Assembly: GCA_022457155.1 (NCBI GenBank)
Contig: JAJGOT010000476.1
Coordinates: 116,001-180,000, forward strand
DNA: 64,000 nucleotides
Direction: 5' to 3'
DNA from: Cladopsammia gracilis
Lineage: Eukaryota > Cnidaria > Anthozoa > Scleractinia > Dendrophylliidae
Below the pieces are notes generated by a model that saw nothing but the letters and a program-made list of their open reading frames with translations, searched no databases and was not told the origin of the DNA. Both the position numbers and the translations under genes were made by a program. Every line of letters starts with the position of its first letter. Positions within the stretch are counted from its first letter, which is position 1. This document shows positions 22,601 to 34,600 of the stretch, in pieces.

Positions 22601-25600
22601 AAGTTGCGACCACTGAAGAGCACAACAAGCGCGAAATTACGGTGGTAGGTCGGAGTGGCTGTGGAATTAGTATAAATATGAAATGTGTGGGGGAAGGAAT
22701 GAACCCTGTCAAAAATTCTGGCTATATTGAAAATCGAGGCAAGGGGCCTGGATGTATTAGAACGAGAGGCTGTAGCTCGGCCCGGGCAACGAATAAGAGC
22801 AAACAAAATCACTTCTAAGGTAGGACTAGGACTGAATTTTGCTCTGAATGTTGACTTTTGGGTTTGCAACGATGATTTCAATAAAAAAAACTGAAGGCAA
22901 AAACATGATTTTTGCGCTTTTCTATGACGTTAAAAACGGTCATTTTTGTTCTTGTCGAAATTCAAATGCTAATATTTTGCAAAAATCGCTCACTTTTTTG
23001 TGTTTATTGGGTATTTCAATTGAAAAGAACTTTCTAGTCAATGCTCACAACTGATAGTTAAGGCAATGTTCTCACGATTGAGGAAATTGCAATTTTTTTA
23101 AAAGCAGTGGGTCTTGTTGTTTGTTATTGTTGTTTCTTGTATTGCCATTTGGCACTATTGGGGCTTAAAGGGTAGGGTTAGGAGGAATCTCTGTGAGACA
23201 TGAGTTCTAATGCATACCTGACTCCAATGATACGGCTGTCTGTCAGAACGTTTTCAAATTCAAACAGGTCCCTTTCAAAGATTGCTGCATTCGCTGGGAA
23301 GTTGGAATCATTTCCACATATCAGTACTGCATACGTGTTGGATCCTCCTGCAAGTATAAAACACATTATAAAATGCTCAATGAAATGCACGCACTATGAT
23401 TGGTTAAACCGAGTTCATTATAACTCGATAAAGCACGCGCGTGACGTAAGGTTCATTATTAACCGTTTTTATTTTATAAAAGAAATAAAACTTGTTCCTC
23501 ATGCATTGTTGAGTTATATAAGCACTTGGGAATTTTTAAGAACACTCGAAAAGTGCGAGAAGCACTCGCCTTTGGCTCGTGCTTCTCTGCACTTCTCTCA
23601 TGTTCTTAAAAATTCCCGCGTGCTTATATAACTCAATAATGCACTCGGCGCGTTTTTTATGTCTTTAATAATCTTGTTACATACTGCATTGCAAAGAAAT
23701 AACACAATAACTGGTTACGTAATACCATATATATCAATTACATGTTCCAACTTATTATCATTCAAGCTCATTTTAGCCCTCTGCAGTCCATGGGCAATAG
23801 TTAATGCCATAAAGACTTGTGACTTACATAATAGTTAAGAAGGTAATATATAATTATAACTAGCAGTAATCACAGATTATGGAGACGCGTTCGAAGGAAT
23901 TTCCGGCGGAAATGGGTTCATTTTGGGACTTCCGGCTCAAAATATTTAATTCCCCGGCAAGGCGAGAGGGCGTAGATGATGGATAGTATAATTATATGAC
24001 TAGTTTTCTGATAAGGTGCATTCTTGTTATAACTCGCGTGGTTTATAACTCAGATAATTCTAGGTCTTCGGTTAATTTGTATTTGGTCGACATCCTTAGT
24101 TACAGTTGTAGTTTATCTAGTTTTTCTTTAACAAGAAGTGAAATGTCGGTGCAACGCACTCTTCGCTCGTTACCACGGGTCAATTATGCCGCCTTGCATA
24201 GCGGATCGGAGATTACACCAGAAAAGGCTAATTTACACGAAGCAGGGGAATCAGTGATCAATGGCACTTCAGCTGACACGGTTTCTCCGGCTAGTGTAGG
24301 CGCTCTAGAAGATGCTCCACAGGTGGACGCCCTGACGTTGGAGGCGCAGAACCTTCGCAAGGAGATTAATCAGATTAAGTTGGCTCGTCAACACCGAGAA
24401 AAGGAGCAAGAGGTGCTGCAGTTACGGAACGAACTTGCTGAGCTGCAACGCGATCATTGCGAACAGAAGGTGGTTCGACCACACCTTGAGAACAAGAAGC
24501 CTCATGCGTCCTCTCTGACAGTCGACGATTTACGCAAAACGGCTTCCTTGACAAAGAAAGTGGATAGGAAGTTGTCAGCCTTGGGGTTAAAGGATGATGG
24601 CCTGGCTTCCAGCTCTGGAGACGACGACCAGCTTTCTTCGGAGGACGAGGATTCAGAGGCGGTTAGGAAGCAGCGGGGAAATGAAATGAAATGAAATGAG
24701 ATGAAATGAAATGAAATGAGCCCCTGAAAAAAAAAAACAATAGGGGCGGCCATTTGGAAGACCTGATGTAGTATCTTTTGGTGTCTTGGACCATAGTTAA
24801 GGGCCTAAGTATTTAATAGAATGCTTGCCATAAGTCACTAATGAGGAATAATAAAGCCTGTATTTCTTAGGTTATATCTACTGTTGTGCTGCTTAAAAAG
24901 GGGTGTCTCGAAAACTAAGACCCTAAGATCCAAGATCCTTAAGACAAGCTAAGACCTCGAAAACTAAGAGAGACACAGAATTGACTGGTGCAAAAACCTA
25001 CAAAATGTCTTGGTCCACGTGTCGGACACAAATCAAGCTTCTTCGCCCGCGGGTTCTGCTCCTTGTCGACACCCCCGCTGCCGAACCTGTGACCACGTCA
25101 TAAATGACACTACTCTACAGGCTCCAAAAGGCTCCTTAACCATCAGAAAGTCCTTCACCTGTCTATAATCTGGCCTTATATACTGCATCTCCTGTCGTCA
25201 CTACGTGGCCTTAATTCTGACTTTCGTTTCTCATGAAGGTCGCGCGCGCGCATGCAAGAGACAATAATTTAAAACTAAGATGTTGTGGCACATTTCTTAA
25301 CGAACATATCATCCAACTTCCACTGAAGAAGGGCAAAGCCCGAAATGTTTAAATTTTCCCTGTTGTTAATTTATTTGCGTACTGTTGTAAAAACTTCCTT
25401 ACAAACTTAGTTTGGTCCGGGTAAACTGTACTAATACTTTTTTTTTTCTTTTTACAGTCCTTGGAAGCCACGAGGTACTTGGGCCGAGCGCCTGTGGTTC
25501 CTTATGATGGCATTCTTTGGATTGAAACAGGAAAGTTGAGTAGTTTCTCCACTTCTTTGATCACTGTTTCAACAATCACCTGGAAAATATCCAGGAATAG

Positions 25601-28600
25601 AATGACTTAATGATATCTTCTGGACATTCTGTCCACTCTCTATTTGCATTTGCCTTGTCGAACTTCTTATTAACTATAGTCTTCTTTTTGGAGTCTTTCA
25701 TGTTAAGCTCATTGAACTTGCAGGCATATTCCGCTCTCTTCTCCTCAAGCCATTCAAACCACTCTTCAAGATTTAGTTCCAAACAACTGGCTTCATCTGA
25801 AAGTGAAGGACCGGTCTTCCAACAGGCTAGGTGCCAGTCATGAGCTCTCCATAAAGAACGTCTTCAGGGATAATCATTTGGCATTTACGCACTCGTTGGT
25901 TTGTATCAGAAATCTCACTCGTTCGCTGCGCTCACTCGTTCGATTTCTGATACATCACCAACTCGTGCGCAAATGCCGTACGCGCGCACTGTCCATGAAG
26001 TAATCTATATGTCCTCCATAAGGATGGTGTGGTCAAGCCATATCACACAGTAGAGTGCTGAACACAGGGTCTTAGTTTTTGAGGTCTAAGGGTTTTAGTT
26101 TTGAAGACAACTGCTTAAAAAGATCAGTCAAGCACTGTGGGCATAAATTATTTTTACTTTGTATATAAGTATTGCTACTGTATGTCCTGTAATCTGTGGT
26201 TGTACAAGGAAGGCAGCCTTGCGGTGGGGAGCAATTCATTATATGAGCTGTTATGCCAGTAGATAGCTCTGAGAGCCTTTTCCCGGATCCTCTAGCTCTC
26301 TAGTTTGCGAGTGTCAGATCAGATGCTCTGATAAAATGCCAGAAACTAACAATCTCTTCGGTGATGACTGCACAAGACTGGGTTTTGAGAAGAAGAAGAC
26401 ATATAGTACATCTACCAAGGAACCATCTGTACCCAGGGTTATCAACATACTGAACTCACTTGGAACTAAAAATGCTTTGTGTTGTCTCTCTTAGCTTCCA
26501 TAACTATGAATAACAATTTCATATTGTGGCAAATTAAATAAAAATAAATAAATAATTAAAAATAAAAAAAATAATGCTAAATAAGCCTTGAAGAAACTTC
26601 AGGGTTCTATTGCTAGGTGGGGCAAAACATGCTTGCAAGCTACAGTTAATTTGTCATAAAATTTACATACAATAGCAATTTAATTAACATTAATTATTAT
26701 ACATTAGGTTGTAAGATGACTGGTCGAGAAAATTGGTTTCCTGTAGAAAGTGATTATTTACCTATGAGAGGTTCAGCAAGTCCATGACATGGGCACTCCA
26801 GAGGATTACGTCGAGATTGTGCTAAACATGTCACACAAAAGTAGTTACAATCCTGACTGTGATCATCATTGCAGCCAGACGATCTCACTGCCAAGTACTT
26901 TGCTACATAAATAAACAAGTAAATAAATAAATTAATTAAAACTAATAAACTAAATAAATAAACAAATAAACTTCTGAGTTATAATAAATAAACTAAATAA
27001 ATCAACTAAATAAATAAATAAACTAAATAAATAAATAAACTAAATAAATAAATAAATAAACGTCTGGGTTATAATTTTATAATTAATGCAAAACAGTAAC
27101 AGCATCCAGTGTCAGAGCAGTGAATATTATTTATCTGACTGCAACTGATCAAGTAAACTCACCTGGAGGATTCAGCAAACAAGACACGCAACGAGCTCCA
27201 GCTTCTTTGGGTTTTGAAACCTTTGCAACCTTTCTTGTCTCCAGTATTATCTGAGCAAAGCAACAAGGAATAAAAAAAATGAAAGTGTCTATTTTCTTTT
27301 TTTTCATTTTGATATTAAAATTTAGTTTAGACTGTAATGCACTTTGTCATTAGGTGTGAATCCTTATTTTAGCAGCTGTTACTTGAGAATCGCAAATGCA
27401 CTTGAGTCAATTGCTTACTTGAGATATACTTGGTTGGTAGTGTGAAACCAACATAGGGAAACTGGGATTAAAACAACGCGAGTTACCCTTTGAGTCTGCA
27501 CCCAATTGAGTCATGTAAAGTATGTGGTTCTACATTTTGAGTCTGTAGACGAATTCAGGTGGTGCCAGTGACCATTCAATTGAAAGCTCTTCAGCAGTAC
27601 TTTTCAATGGTAATTATTTGTTTTTCCATATTTTACATGAAATTTGGGATTTTTGAGTTTCAGCACTGCTGTCCAGCGAGAAAGGGTTTATGCCATGTTG
27701 AGTGGGAAATTAATTATGCCATTAAAAAATTGATGGACATGCCAGTGATGTGAAACAAATTAAGATTAACATTATCTACATGTACACTGCAGTCACATGT
27801 TCATCTATAGATCGCCTTGCCAATTATATTTAGCATTATGTGGTGTATTTGCAGCCTCATTTTCATGTAGCCTCGCTTTGAGATTCACATGTGCTTTTAC
27901 TGACGACCATCTTGAGTTCTGTTGCTGTGTCAATCAATATTTTTGTCTTCCTGACTTCGCTTACGGCTCTTAATACGGTACGCGTACGGTACGACGGAAT
28001 ACGCTACAGTGGCGACAAGGAAAACTGGATAACGGACAATCATCATCAAAGAGCGGAAAATTAACGCCGACTACAGCTGTTAAACCCGAGTCATGCAGTC
28101 AAACACGAACCGAAGCGAACGCTATAGTGAGCAGACCACCGTTCGATGAATTTCATCCAGAGTCAGAAGACGTCGAGAGCTACCTCGAACGACTACAGGA
28201 ATATTTCATTGCCTACGATATCAAGAACGACTCGGACAATGCTGCAAAACGAAGAGCAATATTGCTAACACCTATCGGAAGTAGTGCTTATCGAGTATTA
28301 AAGGATTTATCTTATCCGGACGCGCCAAACACGAAAACCTTTGACCAGCTAACAATACTATTACGCGACCATTACAAGCCTTCTTGCTTAAAAGTAGCGG
28401 AAAGATACAGGTTTCACAACGCCAGTCAACGACCGGGACAATCCATTACCGATTTTGTCCGAGACCTAAAAAAAACTCGCTGGAACATGCGAATTCACCA
28501 ACGAACAGTTGAACGATAGCTTACGTGATCGCTTCATCTGTGGCCTTCGCTCGGAGCAAATTAAGTGTAAGTTGTTGTCAGCCAACTACACCTTCAAGGA

Positions 28601-31600
28601 AGCAGTGGATGCTGCGATCGCCCAGGATACAGCTCAAAAGGACGCCCGCGACCTTGGCTCGAATTTTCACGGCGAAAGTTCTTCGGGCAATGTAAACAAG
28701 GTCAAACGGAGCCCGTTCTCGCCACGTGGTCGCACGTCAGCACGGGGTCGACGCCATGGCAGCAATGACAAACGAAATCCGCCAACGGGGGCTAAGAAAC
28801 GATGTTTTCGATGCGGCTTAACTAATCATTCTCCGGACAATTGCAACTACCAAAATTCAGAGTGTTTTAACTGTCATCAAAGGGGTCATTTGCAATCCGA
28901 GTGTCGTAACACAAAGCCACCACGCAGGAAAGAGGATGAGAGACAACACGTCCGGCACGCAGATCAGGATTTAGAGGAAGAAGTGTCGGAGGATACCGGA
29001 GATGAATTCTATGGATCAATTTTCAGTTTGGATGGGGTACACCATTCTGATTCTCAGAACGCGGGGGCTCCATTGCCTGCAGTCAAAGTCCCAGTTTGGA
29101 TTGAAGATGTTGAATTTCTTATGAAAGTGGACACTGGAGCTGCGGCATCCATCTTGTGCTATGCAGATTACGAACGGTATTTCAAATACCTTGCTTTGAG
29201 GCCGGTGGAAAGATCATTCCATGCCCACGCGGGCACACCATTGGACATTGCAGGACAAATCTTGGTAGATGTAGAGCATCATGGCCAACGGGGAACACTG
29301 CCACTACTGTTTGTTCGCGCGGACCGATACGCCCCTCCGTTGCTGGGGAGGTCCTGGATGTCAAAGATCCGCCTGGACTGGAAAAGCCTTTTTTCGCCTC
29401 CAATCGGTCAATTCAAGGTCGATCAAGATAACGACATATAGTCCAGTCATTTTGTAATCGGACCCGCTACTAATTGCAACAGAAGCTTTCTCATCATAAA
29501 CCAGTTAGAAATAACCTATTTATGAATATACTAAAAGTCTCTAAAGATCCAAGCATGAGAACACCTCCAAATACGATCAACGTCAAACTCGCTCTCTGCT
29601 GCAACATAGAAACGAGACTATAAATCGAAATTCGCTGTTAAGCGCTTTTTATTGGTATAAATCGAGCCATTTTCCTTCAAAACTAAAAACATACTCTTAA
29701 TACAATGATTCCAGGCCCTAATCTGGAAAAAAGTTCCCATAAAATAGTAACTTAGTAAAATGTTGAGTTATTCAAAAGTTTACATTAGCCGAGACATAAT
29801 TAATAGTAACATTAACAAACCAAACCTATCTTCTCGCTAGAGAGTCATAATTGTATTCTAATATACACATGCTATACAAGTTAGTATTCCGAATCTTCAC
29901 TTTCGTAGTCCAGAGCATTAGGATAATTAGTGCACGCAGACCCTTTGCACTGGCCGCCGGCTGGAGAACACTGCATACCATTCTTGCGACACATGCACCT
30001 CATAGTGTTACAGTCAGACAAACAGTTGCATCGGATTAACTGAAGAAGCGAGTCTGAGGCAGGCGGCAAGTCCGTCGCAACAGGAAATAATTGATCACCA
30101 GTGACTTTCCATCCCCAGTCCTCTAGCAACATTTCTGCATCCTCTCCCTGCCACTACTTCACTTGTAGATAGACGCGCAGACTGTGAAATCGGGCCGCTG
30201 CTGCACTTGGAGGGAGATTCTGTGGCCATATATGAGATGTCTTCGTTGCACGTTTCTTGAAGTATCGCTGATACCTAAGAGCGTCAAGACCAACCCCTGG
30301 TTAACCACCGAAAAGTGACACGAGTGCCCGTCAGATACAGCCGAATGACAGCTGAACACGTTAGCTTGCTCTCTGAAGTATGGTACATTCTCAAATTTCT
30401 TTAGCGTCGGTGCCTTGCCAACTCCATACAGGCGCGAAGTGGTGTCAAATCTGGCTACGGCGTGAAGAAACAGGGGGTTTCCGCAAACTTCCCTACCCAG
30501 CTGATCTTTGACTTTCTTCATATGCCAAACTCGTACACCTCTCGCGTTTGCCTTTGGCGCTGGTCTAAAATGGGATTACAGCGATCTTCGGAAGCATACA
30601 CAGAGGACTAGCAAATCTCGAAGCGAAACTGGCGGCCTGCAATATTAGATTAAAACGTCTTATCGCATTTTCTCTATTAAACCACCAATTTTGGGGATAA
30701 AACTATTGACTTTTAATATTTACTGTTATGAGTGCTCTGTGCAATGGGGGAATGGATATCTGACTCGGAAATCTCATCAGCTAATACAGACGCTACAGTA
30801 CTCTCATTACCTGAAACGACAAAATGAAGAAGAATCTGACGTTATTGTTGTCTGCTTTGGGTGACATGTAAAAGTGTATCGTATTAATTTTACAGAAGTC
30901 AATACCTCTATGCTTAATCTCAGTCTCTCTGTTTGCTGCAACTTCCCCGTTCACATCGCAAATTGTGGTGTTTTCCTCGGAAACAACGATATAAAAAGGT
31001 CAAAGCCAGATATGCTTTATCGACAAAATAAATGGTTATTACCTGGTTGCTGTAGATGCGGTACAGGTACTTCCAAAGCGTCCGAATATAGCACACTCAT
31101 AGCAGCGTCCACAGTGAGGTGCGCATGCACTGCCAGTGCAATAACCTTTCTGGTCATTAGACGCATATATCAGTTCTAAGACTTCTCGTAAACCGAACCC
31201 CGCCATCAGAAGGCCGATACTTCCGAGAAAGCTGATCTTCACGTGAAAAGCACCAAGACGCACGATCACATTGCGCAAAACGCTATTAGCTGGTTCCGTC
31301 TGTATTATATTAAAGGCCTTTAACCACAGGGGCTGATCAAACGTGATGATTGGATTCGTAATTCCGTGTTGCTTAGCATGCTCAGAAACAAAGTTCATGG
31401 CGGACGAGATAGACGTGACATCGCTCGGATTCATATCGATCATAGGAAGAAACATAACAGAAGACTTGCCCTGCGGGGTGCCTTCCTTGGTGAACAGATT
31501 GTATCATGCTACTCCAAGATGGGCGCGCGGTGCCAAACAGTAGAGATACCTTCCACAGGACGCCGAGGTTAGCAGTTGGGTCTTCCGCTCGTACAACAAC

Positions 31601-34600
31601 AAGGGTCTTTGTATTTGATCTCCACGTTCGCCTGTCTGGGCCCACATGGATATAGTTCTACCCTTCCAGTTGTCGAAATTTCTTCTGGAGTAACTTCGCG
31701 TCGCGGGACATCACGATTGTGTTTGGTGCCAGGTGTAAACGACTGCAATCATGCCCATACCGTGGAAGGTGTTATTGACGTCCAATGTCCTAGTGTTGTG
31801 GTCGACGTTGTAGGCCGCGTACTGGACAAACTCGCCATTAAAATAAGGTATATTAGTTCCCTGGCCAAGCGCAGCATTCTGGTTGAACATTTGTACTTCT
31901 TGGTTATGATGAACAAAATCCGTGTTGATGCAAGGTGCCAATAAGGAAACGCAAGGCACACTTGTGGTGCAACTGAACTGCAAGCCCGATCTGTAAAGGT
32001 GCGACAACGACTCGTGGCCGCGCAGCTTAAACAATGGCCTGCCCGACTGACGCTACCTTCAACGAGTTATTTGTTTCTGAGACAAGAACTTCCAGAAATG
32101 CTGAAAGTGTAGCGGGAAGATAGTAGACATGTGATTCGGCATCGATGGCTATCGCGGGGTAGTTGTCACTTGATGTCGCAATTGATTTGACGTCCTTTTT
32201 CTATTAGCTTAGCTGCTGTTTTGATGATGTTCATTTTTGTTCTTCGATATCCACGTCATCCCGATGCTCGTGGAACTCTTCTAAAATTGTAGCAGCAGTG
32301 GTTCAAAAAGTTACCACGCTCGGCTTACCGTTAATAACCGTTATTATGATCTTATCTCCAAAATACTCAAGAAGTTTGGTTTTCATGTGCTGCCGCTATT
32401 TGTATCACTCAAATATTCTTCCGTTATCTCCATTAGATCACTCACTGTTATCTGTTCGACGTCATTTTCTTCAAGAAAATTCGTGAATATCAAAAAAGCA
32501 AAGCGTTTTTCTTCATCCCCGGGACGACATACTTTCCTCTTTTTGACAGCAGGTAGCTCATCCGCTTCATAAACTTTAGGTAATTGTGCAGACGTTTATA
32601 CTGCAGGTCTGGTGGTAAACCGCGTCAGCAGCAGGCAAATCGTGCACACTTAGAAGCCTAGCATTTATCGTTTCAGACCACTCGCCCTTTCTCTCTGAAC
32701 AAATTTTCAATATTGTGTCTCTCTTTTCAATTGTTGCAACCCTGAATGCTTCCCTCAGTCTTTTTCTCTGTTCTCCGAACTCAACTTTGGTGCCACAAAA
32801 GATACAGTCAGTATTGAATGAGAAACGTTGTTCTGCTTTGCGTTTTAGTTATAGTTTCAGACGAAACAACTAGTTTAGCTCGCTTGATGTTGCTGGGAAG
32901 GCAATACTCTCGCTGACAGTTCTGATGCACCTGCTGCCCAGGAACCGTAGTGATGGTATCATTCCGCTCTGTGCTCGCCCGATTTATTCCCTCGCTTCCC
33001 TTTTCTCTTAGAGTTACGACGTCACCCTCACCACGGCAAGATATTTTTTTAAATAACACAGTTTACTGTTTCATCCATGATTCAAAATCTTTTTTTCTGA
33101 AATTATAGGCAAATTGGATAGTGTAAAAGACATTAAGGCAACGATAGATTTGTTTCTGCCCAAAACAAATCTCAAATACGTAATGCAATTTCTATACAGC
33201 TGTTTGATTAAACGTTGTCATTGATCGGTCTCATCCCTACGCGACCAGACCGAAAAGGATTATGGGGAGAAATCAATTCACATTCAATAACTGCACATTA
33301 TCAAAATACGGAACGTCCTTATCGAAGCGACTCTGGTTGTCTTTGCGTAACACGCGAAGACAAACATGAGTTTTGTTCTCCGTTGTAAACGCGATATAGA
33401 ATAATTAATCATGCATTTTAATTCACCCATACTCCCTTTCGGTCTGGTCGCGTAGGGGTAAGACCGATCAGTGACAACGTTTAATCAAACAGCTGTATAC
33501 AGCTTTATGGTACTCGAGAACGTCTAGGTTGATTTCATAAATGTGACTTAAATTGGCTTTCTTGAACTTTTTTAAAAGTATGGTTTTATTCTTGCCGAAC
33601 TTATGTCTTCAGTGAGAATGAATTGCAGACAAATTGTTTTGTGTTCAAAGCGCATTTATTGTTCGCATGATAAAATTTAATTTTAGAAAAGGTTTTAATT
33701 TAGTGATTTCTAAGTTATGAGAAAAAGATAACACACGAAGCGCGAAGCGATGAGTACAATATCTGTTGTTTTCAATGAGATGAAATTCGATCATTTTGGG
33801 ATTCACTACTCAGGTCGCAATGAATTTTTCCTGAATTACCGATAACCTTAGCACATAACCGTACTGTTTCTTTTAGCATAAAAATTTCAACTTTTAACTT
33901 TATTCGCGGAAGACAAAATTCTTTACTAGATGCCTCAGCCAGATAGCTAACAGCGCAGACGCTTTCTGCAAGCTTTGTGTTTTTTGCTGATTAAAGAATT
34001 TTAAGTGAGCAATTATTTGATGTAATCTGTACCCTTTTATGTAAATGGACTTGCCTTAAGGAAGAAAACACGATAAACTCTTTCTCTCTCTGCTAGCGCA
34101 TGCTGCACGTGGTAAAAACTCACGCGATACACCAGACAGTACTTGCAGCTTCGTTTCCATGCTGTATTATATGGGGTTCTAATAAAACTCGTTTTTAGTC
34201 ATCTTCCCCCACTCAGATTTTCAGAGACTTTTGCTATGTTATAGAGGACATGTTCCTGGACCAAAAGGCGTTAAAAAACCTTCTGTTGCAATTAGTAACA
34301 GGTTGACCTATTTTTGGCGATAAAATGCCTGGACTAATACGGATTGAACGCCTTAAGGAACGGTACGCTGACAGAGATTTTCAAGCCTGAACTGGGAACT
34401 GTTAAGAGTGTCACCGCTAAGTTGCACCTGAAAGAAAACGCAACACCAGTACATGTATTTCAGAGGGCACGCCCTGTACCCTACGCGCTGCACTCTGCCG
34501 TGGAGGAGGAACTCAAACGCATGGAAAACGAAGGTGTTCTTGAGCCGGTAGAAGTTAGTGATTGGGCCACACCCATTGTTTGCGCTCCGAAAACCGATGG

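Larger units (their letters stand above)
29468..34297 (-). mobile_element. DNA element inserted in the Gypsy, unknown protein family
   Basis: TACTAATTGCAACAGAAG at 29468-29485 is matched by its inverted copy ending at 34297, marking 18-bp terminal inverted repeats. The target duplication is not clear. On the minus strand, broken reading frames cover most of 33059 to 29881. Two things support a DNA transposon rather than a captured host gene: the termini, and the exact interruption of the Gypsy between protease and RT. Confidence 0.65.

Noticed and set aside
22320..22881. Overlapping frames of 60-130 codons on both strands
   Set aside because: No domain, no agreement with splice sites, and overlapping frames on both strands are typical of non-coding repeat DNA.
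25576..25790. Additional exon between exons 10 and 11 of the fusion gene
   Set aside because: An acceptor-like site exists, but no donor leaves the phase that exon 11 needs, and direct joining of exons 10 and 11 is already in phase.
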